A stretch of 64,000 bases of DNA from assembly GCA_944472135.2 (NCBI GenBank), contig OX235265.1, forward strand, positions 58,043,112 through 58,107,111, written 5' to 3'. The position numbers were made by a program, and so were the translations under genes. The first letter of the stretch is position 1. Each line of letters opens with the position of its first letter. Source of the stretch: Trichobilharzia regenti. Taxonomy: Eukaryota; Platyhelminthes; Trematoda; Strigeidida; Schistosomatidae. Shown one piece after another: positions 40,258-51,386 of the stretch. Below the pieces are notes generated by a model. The model made no database searches. It was not told the origin of the DNA and saw only the letters and a program-made list of their open reading frames with translations.

Positions 40258-40682
40258 GATAAACTGTTCAGAATGTGGAGCTTGCTATACAGAGAACAGT
40301 AGACAGGTGAAGGTCAGAGTGAGTGGTCATAGACTGAGCACGAAACGTCCACCTAGAAATGAAGTAGAATTAAAAATTGTAGAAAAAAATATCACCTATA
40401 GCAATATATGCTATAGATGGCGGACATAAGATCGATTTCAACACTGTCGGAATTCTAGGAAGAGGCGTTCACTATTTCAAAATATTTTGGTGATGTGAAC
40501 GATTTTTCATACTGATTCACTATAAATCGTAATAAACACAAACACATGCAAAATAATTACATGACTACGACTACTCAGTGAATAACATCTCCGAAGAGTC
40601 ATTTTGCTGAATTATTTATTCTTGTTTCCAAGTCTAGACGGGCATTTTTCATGTGTTTAAAAACAAGTTCAATAGGCTTTGT

Positions 40683-40685
<3 letters not shown>

Positions 40686-40742
<57 letters not shown>
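40686..40742. repeat. (CT)n(TA)n compound microsatellite
   Basis: About 15 CT units (40686-40716) run directly into about 13 TA units. Confidence 0.97.
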
Positions 40743-40746
<4 letters not shown>

Positions 40747-41500
40747 CATGTGATTTTTTTCATTATAATTATTATTATTTATTATGATCCTAGTATTTTG
40801 GAGAAAATGAAACAAAATATTTCTGAACCACAACTGCTTCAGTAGAAATACCCGAATTTTCGTCAAAATCGTTGTCTCTTATTTGGTTTTTAGTAACTTG
40901 CAGTGAAATCTAGGACACGCGTTCTGTTCTATTTGGAACTCTTCTCAAAAAATGCAGGTACATTCAGCTTGTCTGTCCGAAACAGTTAGCCACTTACAAT
41001 CAAGTAACAGCATGTTGCTCAGGTGTTGGTTCGCAGGGATTTGATTGATTTCAAGAGTGTTCATGATCTAACTTCATTGAGAGATCCATTAGAAACCATG
41101 AAGTACTGGATAGTAGTTTTGTTTCAGTTTGCGGCTGTTTAGCAGTGCACACCTATGACCCCACTGGGGATCAAATCAGGACCTTATGGGTTACAAGGCC
41201 GGTTCTATGACCATTTAGCCACTGGAAGAAAATCCGATGTTCCGTGAGTGCTAACTTCTGTCAACGCCACCACCAGCCAATATCATTGGTGATTATAACT
41301 TTCTACTATCAGTGGTCATCGTTTTGAATTTTCGCTCTAATTCACTCTTGTTATATATATATAAGAGACAACGATTTTGACGAAAATTCGGGTATTTCTA
41401 CTGAAGCAGTTGTGGTTCAGAAATATTTTGTTTCAATTTCTCCAAAATACTAGGATCATATTAAATAACTATTATAATGAAAAAAATCACATGAATAATA
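40741..41500. repeat. Inverted repeat of ~140-bp arms around a SINE
   Basis: The left arm 40741-40881 and right arm 41362-41500 are near-identical inverted copies (landmarks GATCCTAGTATTTTGGAGAA and CAACTGCTTCAGTAGAAATA). TA runs lie to the left of each arm. The 480-bp spacer holds an Smα trace (about 40900-40985) and a SINE-1 copy. Confidence 0.8.
41035..41270 (+). repeat. SINE-1 copy
   Basis: GATTTGATTGATTTCAAGAG, GAGAGATCCATTAGAAACCA, 'GTACTGGATAGTAG', B-box-like GGATCAAATCAGGACCTTAT and the ACAAGGC...GACCATTTAGCC tail follow the family order. Confidence 0.65.
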
Positions 41501-41504
41501 GATA

Positions 41505-42700
41505 ACATGGAAAGATTTAGGCAGACAATGAAGGGTAGATAAAATTCTGCAACTATTCCTTAGACAATATTAAAAATTTTAATGAAAAGATACCCCCACT
41601 CTAGATCGAAGAGTTGTTTGATATTAATCAATCAAGTGTCCGGCTTAGTAATTAAACTGATTAATGCGGTGGGATGGTACACTCTGTATCGTTTACATGA
41701 TGAGTCAATCTATCTATATTCTGCGATTGATGACACCACCAAAGCGCGCGTTCAGCCTATAAAGAATCAATTTTTTTGAACTCCAACCTTAATGTCAACC
41801 TGTGGCTCATTAGGTCCAGACTCTCGACTACGGGATTAAACTTCCAATCACCTATCAAGATTTGAACAGACCGGCAGTATTATAAGCTCCTAAACAACAA
41901 CATGATTCATTTTCAACCGCATGTAAATGCAATTGGTCGCTGAGCTACAGCCCTCTTCTCCTTCTTCTTCTTCTGAAATCTTAGGATATTCACGAATTCA
42001 CTTCCAGCGCTTAGTACCAGGGTTCTGGCAATACAGGACCCTTCGATGAGCACAACACACGATTAATCATTAGGTCTTTATTCACACTTAAGACAATTAA
42101 ACAAATAAACTGTAATCATCCAACAACCAATTCACCCTAATAATTCAACAATAACAATCAACCTAAGCTAATAAATCAGGTAAACCAGTAATGAAAAGCA
42201 ATTTAATGATTTGCATGGATTTATATCATTCTGTATCGTGGCGTCAAAATTAGTAAATGAAGTTACTTAAACAATCTAATATTCGGTCAATTAATTTTCA
42301 TTTTTTAATTTTGTTTAAAATAAATCGATAATAAATTTCTGAAAAATAGGGTTTTGTAATTTCAAATCGTTAATCTGAAAAAAATTTTCGAAATGTGAAT
42401 GTTGTGTGTTGAATAAGTGTTTCTATGATGCCTAGAACATAAAAGGAAGTGATTACAAGTGCTATATAGTTGATATAGTTAAAACAGGAGTCATTCCCCT
42501 AACCACACAGTCACACACACACACAATACTAACATATGACTTGTTTTAAAACCTATATAATCATTTAGCAAAGTTTACTAGCTAGATCAAGTTGAACTCG
42601 AAATTCTACAACCGTTCCTGTCGCTGACAACAAAAATCTTCTTTAATGTGGTTCAGTGTATATGCTACAAAATTTTACACTTGTGTGGATAAGTATTCGT
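41505..42700. other. No gene recognised
   Basis: AT-rich sequence with a CTTCTTCTTCTT run near 41955 and a CACACA run near 42510; no supported feature. Confidence 0.35.
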
Positions 42701-42704
42701 TTTT

Positions 42705-44390
42705 AATTGAATCGATGTCTGTCTGTCTCTGTCTGGATTCAACATAGAACTTGGCACCGAAGTGCAGCAGTTCGAGTTGCCACGTTCCAATTGGCACACA
42801 GAGGTAGACAAGAAGATGAGTGAAGAGAATTAATAGAGTTTGACAAATATAAGAGTGAAACAGAATGGGTAATTGTAGAAAGGAATATGAAAGATTACAG
42901 AGACTGAATACATCTGCGCCATTGACAACGATTTTGAGCCATGTCACCTATTGTCTCCAGCCATTGATTCCTAGAGTCCCGAGGGCCCCAACCCGGGAGT
43001 CTGCATCTCCCTACCTGACTCAGTTTAACTGTCAAGGATTTCATGGATTGATGCCATGTTTTTGTTTGGCCACCACTGGCTCTTTTCCAACCTGAACCTA
43101 TATCAGCTAGCAATGCCCGTCGGGGGAGGCGGTGGTTAGGCATGCGCAGCACGTGACCTAGCCATCTTAGTCTATGTAACTTTATAGCCTCGTCGATTGA
43201 TTTTCCCTCTTTGCCCAACACTCTACGCCTAACGTCAACATTACTTATCTTGTGAAACCACCTAACGTGAGACAGAGATCGCAGACATCTATGATCGAAA
43301 GCAGTCAACCTTTTCATGTCTTCAACGCGTATTGGCCATGTTTCAGAGCCATAGAGAAGGACGGAGCGAACTGATGAGCAGTACACACGTCCCTTGGTTG
43401 ATAACCGGATGTCACGCCTACGCCAGAGATGGTGTAAGTCAGCGAAAGCAGCTCGAGCTTTTCGGATCCGTGCTGAGATTTCATCGCCAATCAGTCCGTT
43501 GGTGCTAATACAACTTCCCAAATAGGTGAAGTGGTCAACATGTTCTATCACTTCACTCCCTATCACTAAGTTAGGGATTGACGGGGTCCAGTCCTGTAGC
43601 AGCATCTTACATTTTGCAGGGGCGAATCGCATGCCAAACATACGAAGATTGCTGCTCAAGGTGTTCAGAAGACTCTGCATTTTGTCAGCATCCTCCCCTA
43701 ACAGGACTATGTCATCTGCATATTCTAAGTCCATTAGATTATTCCCTGGTAACAAGTCGATTCCTAAGTCACTACGTTCAGTTAAGGATACTTCCATCAG
43801 CATATCTATGATGAAGTTAAACAGAAATGGGGAAAGTGGACATCCCTGTCGGACACCACTGGTTGTTACCAATTCAGATGACAATTCCCCATAAGCCCTT
43901 ACACGACTACGTGAGTTTGAATAGAGTGCCTTGATTAGTGCAATGTACTTTCTTGGCACTCCCTTCACAGTCAGACATTGCCATAGTACCTTTCGATCCA
44001 CGGAGTCGAAGGCCGCCTTCAAGTCAAGAAATATGGCAATTGTTGGACGCCGAAAAGTGTGTCTATGTTCTAGAATCTGTCGAAGAGTGAAGATATGATC
44101 TATGCACCCTCTACCTGGTCTAAAGCCTGCTTGATTTTCCCTTGTCTGTTCCTCCCGAGTTCTGCTTAGTCTATGCATGATTACTGAGCCTAGGATTTTA
44201 GAGACTATGTTCGTTAGGCTGATCCCCCTATGATTATCACACGAGGACTTGTTTCCCTTCTTGAATATCGGTATAATAAGTGACTTACCCCAGTCTGATG
44301 GTACTGTCTCTGATTCCCAGACTTTGCCTAGTACCTCAGTTAATCTACAAACTAGTATGTCACCCCCATATTTAAACACCTCGATGTAAA
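42705..44390 (-). mobile_element. RTE-like non-LTR retrotransposon, 5'-truncated (family A, copy 2)
   Basis: This is the best-preserved RTE-like copy, with a 494-residue open frame (44379-42895) and a 3' UTR-like tail to about 42705 (TGTCTGTCTCTGTCTGGATT) shared with copy 1 at 3540-3712. It is truncated at about 44390, before the endonuclease. 5' truncation and an intact remaining frame suggest it inserted later than copy 1. Confidence 0.85.
42895..44379 (-). pseudogene. RTE-like reverse transcriptase, truncated but uninterrupted
   Basis: It encodes the main RT blocks in order: DWGKSLIIPIFKKGNKSSCD and NHRGISL (residues ~25-55), ENQAGFRPGRGCIDHIFTLR, IFLDLKAAFDSVDRKVLW (first Asp), TTSGVRQGCPLSPFLFNFII, then LEYADDIVLLGED with YADD (~215), and FTYLGSCIS. 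The C-terminal part carries [40 protein letters not shown] and RLPGWGPRDSRNQW. It lacks the AP-endonuclease domain, so it cannot be autonomous; the RT itself has no visible lesion. The first Met is simply the first in the truncated frame. Clade: RTE-like, tentative. Confidence 0.85.
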
Positions 44391-45653
44391 TAATTTATAC
44401 ATCTGTATTGAATCCATCTGTTTATAACTTCCAGAAAAATACTATCAATATAAGATATGGAGGTATTTCACTGTACTCCAAATTACGACATAGAACATAG
44501 TTCATTGAATGAAAGGTGATAGAAAGAAAAATGAGGGAATACAAACAGTATAATCCAGGGTGCTAGAGTATTATGAGAGAAAGAATAACAAATGAAATAT
44601 GAAATCATCTACACCATTCCTAGTGATTTCGTTATGTACCCCATAAAATTTTCAACTCGGTTGAGTTGGTTAAAGGGGATATATACAGAAGAGCGATTTT
44701 TTCTTACATGCCTCAGAACAACAACTAACAACTGTGTCCTATATGGCTTTGACCTTTCTTTGTTTTTACCAAGGTTGTTTTACTTCTAGTATAGAATGCT
44801 GAAGCAGATTGTGGGAAGGCATTATTAGTCTCATCGTGAATGGTGCAGTTTTGAAAAGATCAAACGAGCGCAGTGTACTGAGACTAAACGCTTTCTAGCC
44901 GACAACCAACGATATTTGATGCGAATATACGCGCGGGCGAAGCGAACACACAACTTTTCTCAACCTTAGAGTTGAATAAAGTATTGGTGCTGGTCGATTT
45001 TGAGGCAACAATATACATTCGAAGGGCAACAGCTTAGCCAGAATATCATTAGGCTGCCAATTAAAGAGGTCCTGAAAATTGAGAATCATCGTCTGAGAGA
45101 CGGACTTCTTTCGCGTACTCTTAATTAATCAATGAACATCTTTTTATGCGATAAGTTTGTTATGTGTCAACAACTGAGCTTCTGCACAGCTTCGCAAGAT
45201 ATGTTTAAGGCGTCAATATATATTTCAAAATACTTTCGTACGGGCAGTTTTGAAGAAAAATGACAACCTTTTACGGAAATTCCAAAGAGCAAACCATACG
45301 CCATCAAGCTAAGACACTGGTCATATAAAGATGAGCTTAGGGGGTGTACCTGTATTCACTCAGGTACAATGAGATCAAGAGTGATATCTTTTTTACCTTT
45401 TAAATATGTTAATATTCATGCTTTTATATCATAAACCTATTGTATCTGTTCATTTTTTCTGGTTTCCTCCTTAATTTCTGAGTACTTTCAGACTATTTTT
45501 ATTTGCCAATAGACTAAGGGTCGCTTGATGAAATTATAGCTGTCAATCCAAACAGTGGCAACCCTGTGGAACTAATTAAGCAATTCTGAACAAAATAAAC
45601 CAATATTAGTCGGTTAATTACACTTAATGGAGCTACAACAGACAAGCAAGCAG

Positions 45654-45731
<78 letters not shown>

Positions 45732-48640
45732 AACTCGAACACAACGCTTAACTAATACAAGGACTCATAAGGGAAGTTAAAAGATGTGCAGTTGGTCGGT
45801 CAATATCATACGTAATTAGGAGTTGCTGAAATGAGAGAATATAGCTCCGTATTCATAATGAATGGTGTTGAGTTCTTATCTCCTAACAATGTCATTCGTC
45901 ACATCAGAGCAAAACCTCCAGGTAAAATTAAGGGAACGCAAAACTAGAATACTAAATCTGAAGAAGGAAATGAAACTTATATGAATATTTAATCTATTTA
46001 TTCCTAAGATACACTATGTGAACATAAGGTATCCACAAAAATTCGACTAGAAATATTTTCGAAGTGATACATAATTAGTAAAAAGGTTACAACTTACACT
46101 TAGGAAACTTCCCTATCCCTTACATGCTGATTATTTTGCCGGCTCATTGTATATTACTAACATTTAATTCTTACATAATTATACATACACGTGTATGTAG
46201 ATTAGTACTAATCTAGATTAGCTGTATAAATCGGGATATACTGATAGCGAAACCGTTGTCTAATGAGGCGAAAAAGACAGCAGACAACTTACAATTATGT
46301 GCCATGAGGATGGAAGGCATATAAAGGGGCATTTAATTCGTCAGTTCAAAACTTATTTAATTCGAAATAATGTTATCATGTGATAGAACCTTCTTGGACG
46401 ACTTCAAAAATTTCAAGAAGTGATACAACAAAGAGATAAAAATATATCGATTTGAGTGTTTAAAATACTTACCTGAGGAACGGCCTAAGAACTTTAGCTT
46501 TCAACACTGATGACATCATATTGTCAAATCGGGTGAGGTAACGCACACACCGAATAGTCCGCTTTCCTAATTATCCATAAAAGATTTTTTCATAATTCAC
46601 AAATAATATAGTTATTCGAAATGAACGTCAGGTGTATACAAAGAGCGCACAGATCTGCATCTTACGAAACAAAAGCTGAATATTTTAAGTAAACTTAAGT
46701 GCTAAGAATTTGTTGCGCATCAAAACACTCAAATAACTTCCAAAATTTGTCCATTATTTCTTATCTTTGGATTGTAATGATGTTTCCCACATGTCTATCA
46801 TAGGCGCCACCACATTCCTACTGCGCAGGTCAGGTGAACATTGGGTGAATAATCATAACCTCCCCTCCGCTACCTAACTACGTTATCCCTTCACCACTCT
46901 GTTTCATGATCATGTGTTCATGCGCGCACTGCGAATGCTGGGTTTTCCTCTAGCCTCCCCACCTTCCTTGGTTAAATCATTCTACATTTAGTTAAATTTC
47001 TATGTTTCTGTGTTCTGACTAAGCTCTATCCACTGGTCTGGTCAATTTTTCTGACCTCACAGTGTTAGTACATTTTACAGTGCTTTAGCTTTTTGTAAAA
47101 GTGAATGCATCATTTACCTTCTCTTACTATCTTCATTTTGCAGCCTGATATAAATTATTCCCTTTGTTCATTTTCTGAGTTGAGTACAGATATAATTCCC
47201 CTGACTACTAATTTTAGAAGTGGAAGTGAGCTGCTAATATATTCTATCCTAAACTCCGTAAAAGTGTCGCTAACGTATCTCCACCAAATATTCCGGTTGA
47301 AATTTATTGCTAAGATGAAAAAGTATTGCTCTTAAAATGCTTAATTCCATTTTCTAAATTAGGGATTATCCCATAACACTTACCAAGTGGAATCAGTGTA
47401 GTTCCTACGATTGGTAGGCATATTTAATGATAATTTAATAAAATGCATATTTATTCCGGTTTATGTGGGACACAGCAATTGTGCAGGCATGGATAAGTAT
47501 TATTTAAATTCCATAAATTTGGTTTATGGTTAAATTACATGATTTCTATCGTTTTTGTCTTTGGTTTGCGGGAACAATATGATAACTGGTCATTTAATGG
47601 AGCACATTGAGAAATATAGAAATATTGTCTTCGCATTAATAAAAAACCCGAGTAGGTTTTGGATGGATTACAAATACCTGGGAAAAAAATAAAGCTTGAA
47701 GTCATCCCTCATATAACTTTGGGGTGTACAGCATCGAATCGTATTCTTGATTTATATCCAAACTGGGTATTAATTTAAAAAAGGTAATATACTTGTATGA
47801 TCTCGTCCGCATTTTCATCGTAAGTAACACCAGAAGTGAATTTTACTCAATGCAGACAAATAGTAATGATGGCTTACAAGAAATGCAAATTGTTTTTAAG
47901 GGCGCTGTCAGTTATGTTATAAAAAATAAAATGAATTAAATTACAATTGTTAGATATTATAAATTAATACTTTTTCATTGGAATGAAGGCATATTCCACA
48001 ACTGTAATCCAGGATGCGTCGTGGGGGAAGATAATGCGTCATTCACGAGGCAACTAAGATATGGGACCAATAATGTTTGCAGATCATTTGTCACTGTAAG
48101 AGGCCGAATGTCTGTATTCTTCATTCTCATTCAAAGAGTCACATAGAAGCTAAAATGGTGAGAGGAAAAAGAAGACAAACGATTGCAACACAGAAAAAGG
48201 CAAGTGGAGTCCAAAAGGAGTGACCAATATATATATATATATATTCTGTGTAGTAACTATGGTTATTTTGGTAAACTGACTAACTAACTAGTCCTGTTAT
48301 GCTAACTTTTATATTATATGCGAACTGATATTAATGTGCTGTATAGAAATGTTTATCATGTACTTCCATTAATATTAACATCTATAACTGTAGTTTGTTG
48401 TAACTTACACGTTTAATGAACTTAAAATATCTGTGTAGGGTGAAAAAGAGGGTGTAGGGGACAGACGCAGAAGTGCATTGTCATCTTTAAGCAGTTTGGT
48501 AACTGAGGAGATAAACACTGGAACTGTGTTTGCATCACACACATTAGCTGCTAGTCGATTCCAAATGACTTAAAACTTGTTTGAGAAGACGTACCTTATG
48601 TACCTATGGTGTATATGAACCACAGGGCATAATGTATAAT
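44391..48640. other. 4.2 kb without a recognised gene
   Basis: It holds a long (TA)n at 45656-45727 and a shorter one at 48227-48243. Open frames (up to 76 aa) are motif-free. About 44880-45100 is locally GC-richer (GCGCGGGCGAAGCG) and may be part of an unidentified repeat. Confidence 0.4.
45656..45727. repeat. (TA)n microsatellite
   Basis: About 36 TA units, the longest uninterrupted run in the window. Confidence 0.98.
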
Positions 48641-49051
48641 TTTGGTGATATTAGTTAGTTGGAGGAGATTGGCAGGAAGCCTTGGACCTAGGTTTCGTGC
48701 CAGTTGGCACCCACTAGTCAACAAGGCTTATCTGCAACCTTGAAGGAACTCATGTCCCTTAGAATCAGCGTCGCCCAGTGCTGCAGTCAGAGACGTTACC
48801 ACTGAGCTATTCGGGCTCGCGAGTGACCTCCTGTAGGAGTGTAGTGGATGTTTGATTGGACACTTGTAGCTAGTGTGATGTGCCTAGTCCTTTACTTGGT
48901 GTAACCTGAATTCTATCAGTCAGGTTTTCATCAGTGTGAATCGTGATGGCTGGCTACTCAGAATGGTGGCCACATTGCAAGAGTGACTGATAGAATCCAG
49001 TCTGCACCAAAGACTACACACATCTCACGAGTTACTGGTGTCCAATCAAAT
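48640..49051. repeat. tRNA-like SINE remnant plus foldback
   Basis: 48640-48835 has tRNA-like signals on the minus strand (CTCAGTGGTAACGTCTCTGA). It is followed by inverted arms of about 70 bp (48850-48922 and 48985-49051: TTTGATTGGACAC...GATGTG...GATTCTATCAGT-type) around a 62-bp loop. Confidence 0.6.
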
Positions 49052-49583
49052 AACTTATTTAGTTATTTGAACTTTTTTCAATGTTCCTCTCACATAAATC
49101 AGTGTTCAATCTCATATCATCTCAAATCATATTATATATTCTATCAGTTCTAATTGGTGTACATATATTCATGCCTGCAAAAGTGGCGTTTCTCTTTTCC
49201 AGGAATCAGATGAATAAATTATTATTACTAAATTTAACTCAGAAGCAAACGTCTCTTCAAAATGCACTATTCAGTATAACACATGACATATATCTCTCAA
49301 ACTCGCTAGCTCATAACATTCTCAAAACGTTTGTGTTCACCATCAAAGATAGGATTACCCATTTGAGGAATCGGAGATACATTTATCAATGATTTAACGA
49401 AGGACAAAAGATAAGCGATCATGGAAAACCATTTCTTCAGTAACGAACACATTAGATCACCAAAATAACCGAGTAGCTGGAAAAAAAGAAGGTTTAACAG
49501 AGAGTATGCATTAATATAACCATGAATATAATGAATAACGAGTTTACAAAAGATGGAAGCAAAAAATATTGCGCGAATACATC

Positions 49584-49951
49584 TCTCAGCCAACACTCAG
49601 ACACTGTTAAAGTCCAGCTCCTACGACGCTGGACCTCACGATGCCCCTCCAAGACTTTCAGAAATAACATCTACTAACGAAAGCGAAAAATCAAAACACA
49701 GATTGGCGACTCGAGAATCCTTTATTTCCACGCTGATATGTAAAGAATAATAAGGTTAATAAACACAAGATCTAAGAATAAATGTTATAACAATAATTAA
49801 ACGATATTACTTCTGACGGGTTTTATACGTTCCTTTTGAACAGCGGCCGACGAGACGATGAGTGGACTACTGATGACTCCGCGAAAATTGGGGAAGTTGG
49901 TTTTCAGCAAACAACCATGAATTGATCGTTCAATCTTCAACTACATTGACA
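49584..49951 (-). repeat. LTR A (3' LTR of element 2)
   Basis: About 368 bp on the minus strand, beginning TGTCAATGTAGTTGAAG. It is the most diverged of the five LTRs (terminal TGACA is TGAGA here). The U3/R part and the distal leader-like part remain alignable with LTR B. Confidence 0.75.
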
Positions 49952-50801
49952 CTCCTCGGCAAAATAGGGATCCATCCCTTCTCTCCATCACGACCAATAC
50001 ACGTTGACTTGGATGCCGTTGCGAGAACCTGGGTCGCACGGACAAAGCTGAAATCGAAAACAAACAGAAAAGCCAACACACCACCAGCATACTCACAGCA
50101 CAATCTCACACATCAATGACGACCTGCGCCTTCCATTTAAAGGTGTCCTCTTGACATCTTGCAACCCAATCGCTACTTGCTGGAATGACTCTTGCAGAAC
50201 GCAACGTGACCATAGCAAAACCTCATGATACTCTTCACACATCCTCTTATCTACTCACTACCAATTACCACTGCGATCACTTGTCACTCATTCTGCCTCA
50301 GTTCTAGTAACGGTGACATATGCAAGCCTCAGTCGTCTACACTCTCGCTCCACGGCGTGTGGGACCACAGCTAATCATAATATCCGTGTGCATGTCATTC
50401 TCAGCACTAGCCTAGCCTCCCCGGCGTATACAACCCATCTGCTGTCTTTAACATCAACCAATTCATTCACGGATGAGGAAGACTCGAAACAACTTTAGAA
50501 GTAAGCGCGACGAAAATTTTAACAAAAATTATATCATACAACAAAGTACGAAAACAACAAGTAAACACAGTGAATCCAAAAACACCAATTTATATGACAC
50601 CACACATACATACCTACATACAGTGCACATAACCTCGCAGATCATGTCTAGATGGAGTCCCTTTGAAGAATTGCAGGACTTACACCAGCACTCCTGCAAC
50701 CCTTCTAAGTTTGACGAATGTAGGCTGAAAAATGTCCGGACACAAACAAGATTAATCAACAATTACATTAATTAAAACTCACTCAATTAATTAACACAAA
50801 C
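49952..50801 (-). other. 3' internal region of element 2, near-identical to 58006-58846
   Basis: This 850-bp non-coding block on the minus strand directly precedes the 3' LTR. The same block precedes LTR D (plus strand) and, as a ~394-bp partial copy, LTR E (61466-61859). Three base differences were counted over ~400 bp between the first and last. Open frames of 65, 61 and 100 aa on its opposite strand recur only because the DNA is near-identical. Confidence 0.8.
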
Positions 50802-51163
50802 TGTAAATGTAGTTGAAGATTGAACGATCAATTCATGGTTGTTTGCTTAAACCCAACTCCTCCATATTTTTCGCGGAGGCATCAATACGACAGTCATCGT
50901 CTCATCGGTCGCTGTTCAGAAAGAAGTCAGGAGACAACCGTCAGAAGTAATATTGGGATTCATTATTGTAATATTTGTTCATAGGCCTTAGTTTATTATG
51001 CTCTTTATATGTTGGTGTTAGATTAAAGAATCCTCGATTCGCTAATCGGTGTTTTGATTTTTGCGTGCGTTAGTACCAAGCATTCCGGAAGTCCTTCGTG
51101 GGACAGCGAGACGCCCGGCGTAGCAAGAGCGGGGCATTAACGGTTTACGAGACGCGACTGACA
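50802..51163 (+). repeat. LTR B (5' LTR of element 1)
   Basis: 362 bp, TGTAAATGTAG...ACTGACA (the family start is TGTCA). It contains a TATA-like CTTTATATGTTGG (near 51003), a degraded polyadenylation signal (ATTAAAG at 51023; AATAAAG in C and D) and a U5-like end. Confidence 0.85.
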
Positions 51164-51196
51164 GTTTCTGACGGGAGAAACAGATTCTGGCGGATT

Positions 51197-51345
51197 CAGA
51201 CAGTTAGTGAAAGTTTGGATAGTCACCGTTCATTTTTCCTGGTGCCGGCCAGACGTGATTGAGATTTTGTGACAGTTGCTGAGAGTTTCTGACATTTGTA
51301 TAGTCTCCGTCCGTCTTTTCTGGCGCCAGCCAAGTATTATTGGAA
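51197..51345 (+). repeat. Tandem ~75-bp duplication in the element 1 leader
   Basis: Two diverged copies, each with GACAGTT, GATAGTC/TATAGTC, a pyrimidine block and TGGTGCCGGCC/TGGCGCCAGCC, lie between LTR B and gag. Confidence 0.55.
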
Positions 51346-51386
51346 CATGCATTATCTGGAACTTTCTGGAATTTTGGTTACGTTCA

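Larger units (their letters stand above)
38200..40435 (+). mobile_element. Penelope-like element (second lineage), split by a GC-rich insertion
   Basis: The plus strand encodes RT from TKTNKGNVTVTLSRDDYD onward. After a stop it continues to GVAMGSPASPIVANF and the YVDD active site in RIWYKYVDDTSLL (about 39028). It then has TLNFLDSLVKRKPEEK and FTTYRKPTHLNKYLNFQSDH. The GIY-YIG part begins CIYRINC at 39618, is cut at 39637, and resumes at 40258 with INCSECGACYTENSRQVKVR followed by HRLSTKRPP. At least four stops or frameshifts lie outside the insertion. It differs from the 8.3/37.6-kb lineage (YTENSRQ vs YIGRSMR). Confidence 0.8.

Noticed and set aside
50473..50775. 100-aa frame conserved at 58023-58325 (one residue different)
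   Set aside because: Conservation follows from near-identical DNA of the LTR-element 3' block; the frame is antisense to the element and has no domain.
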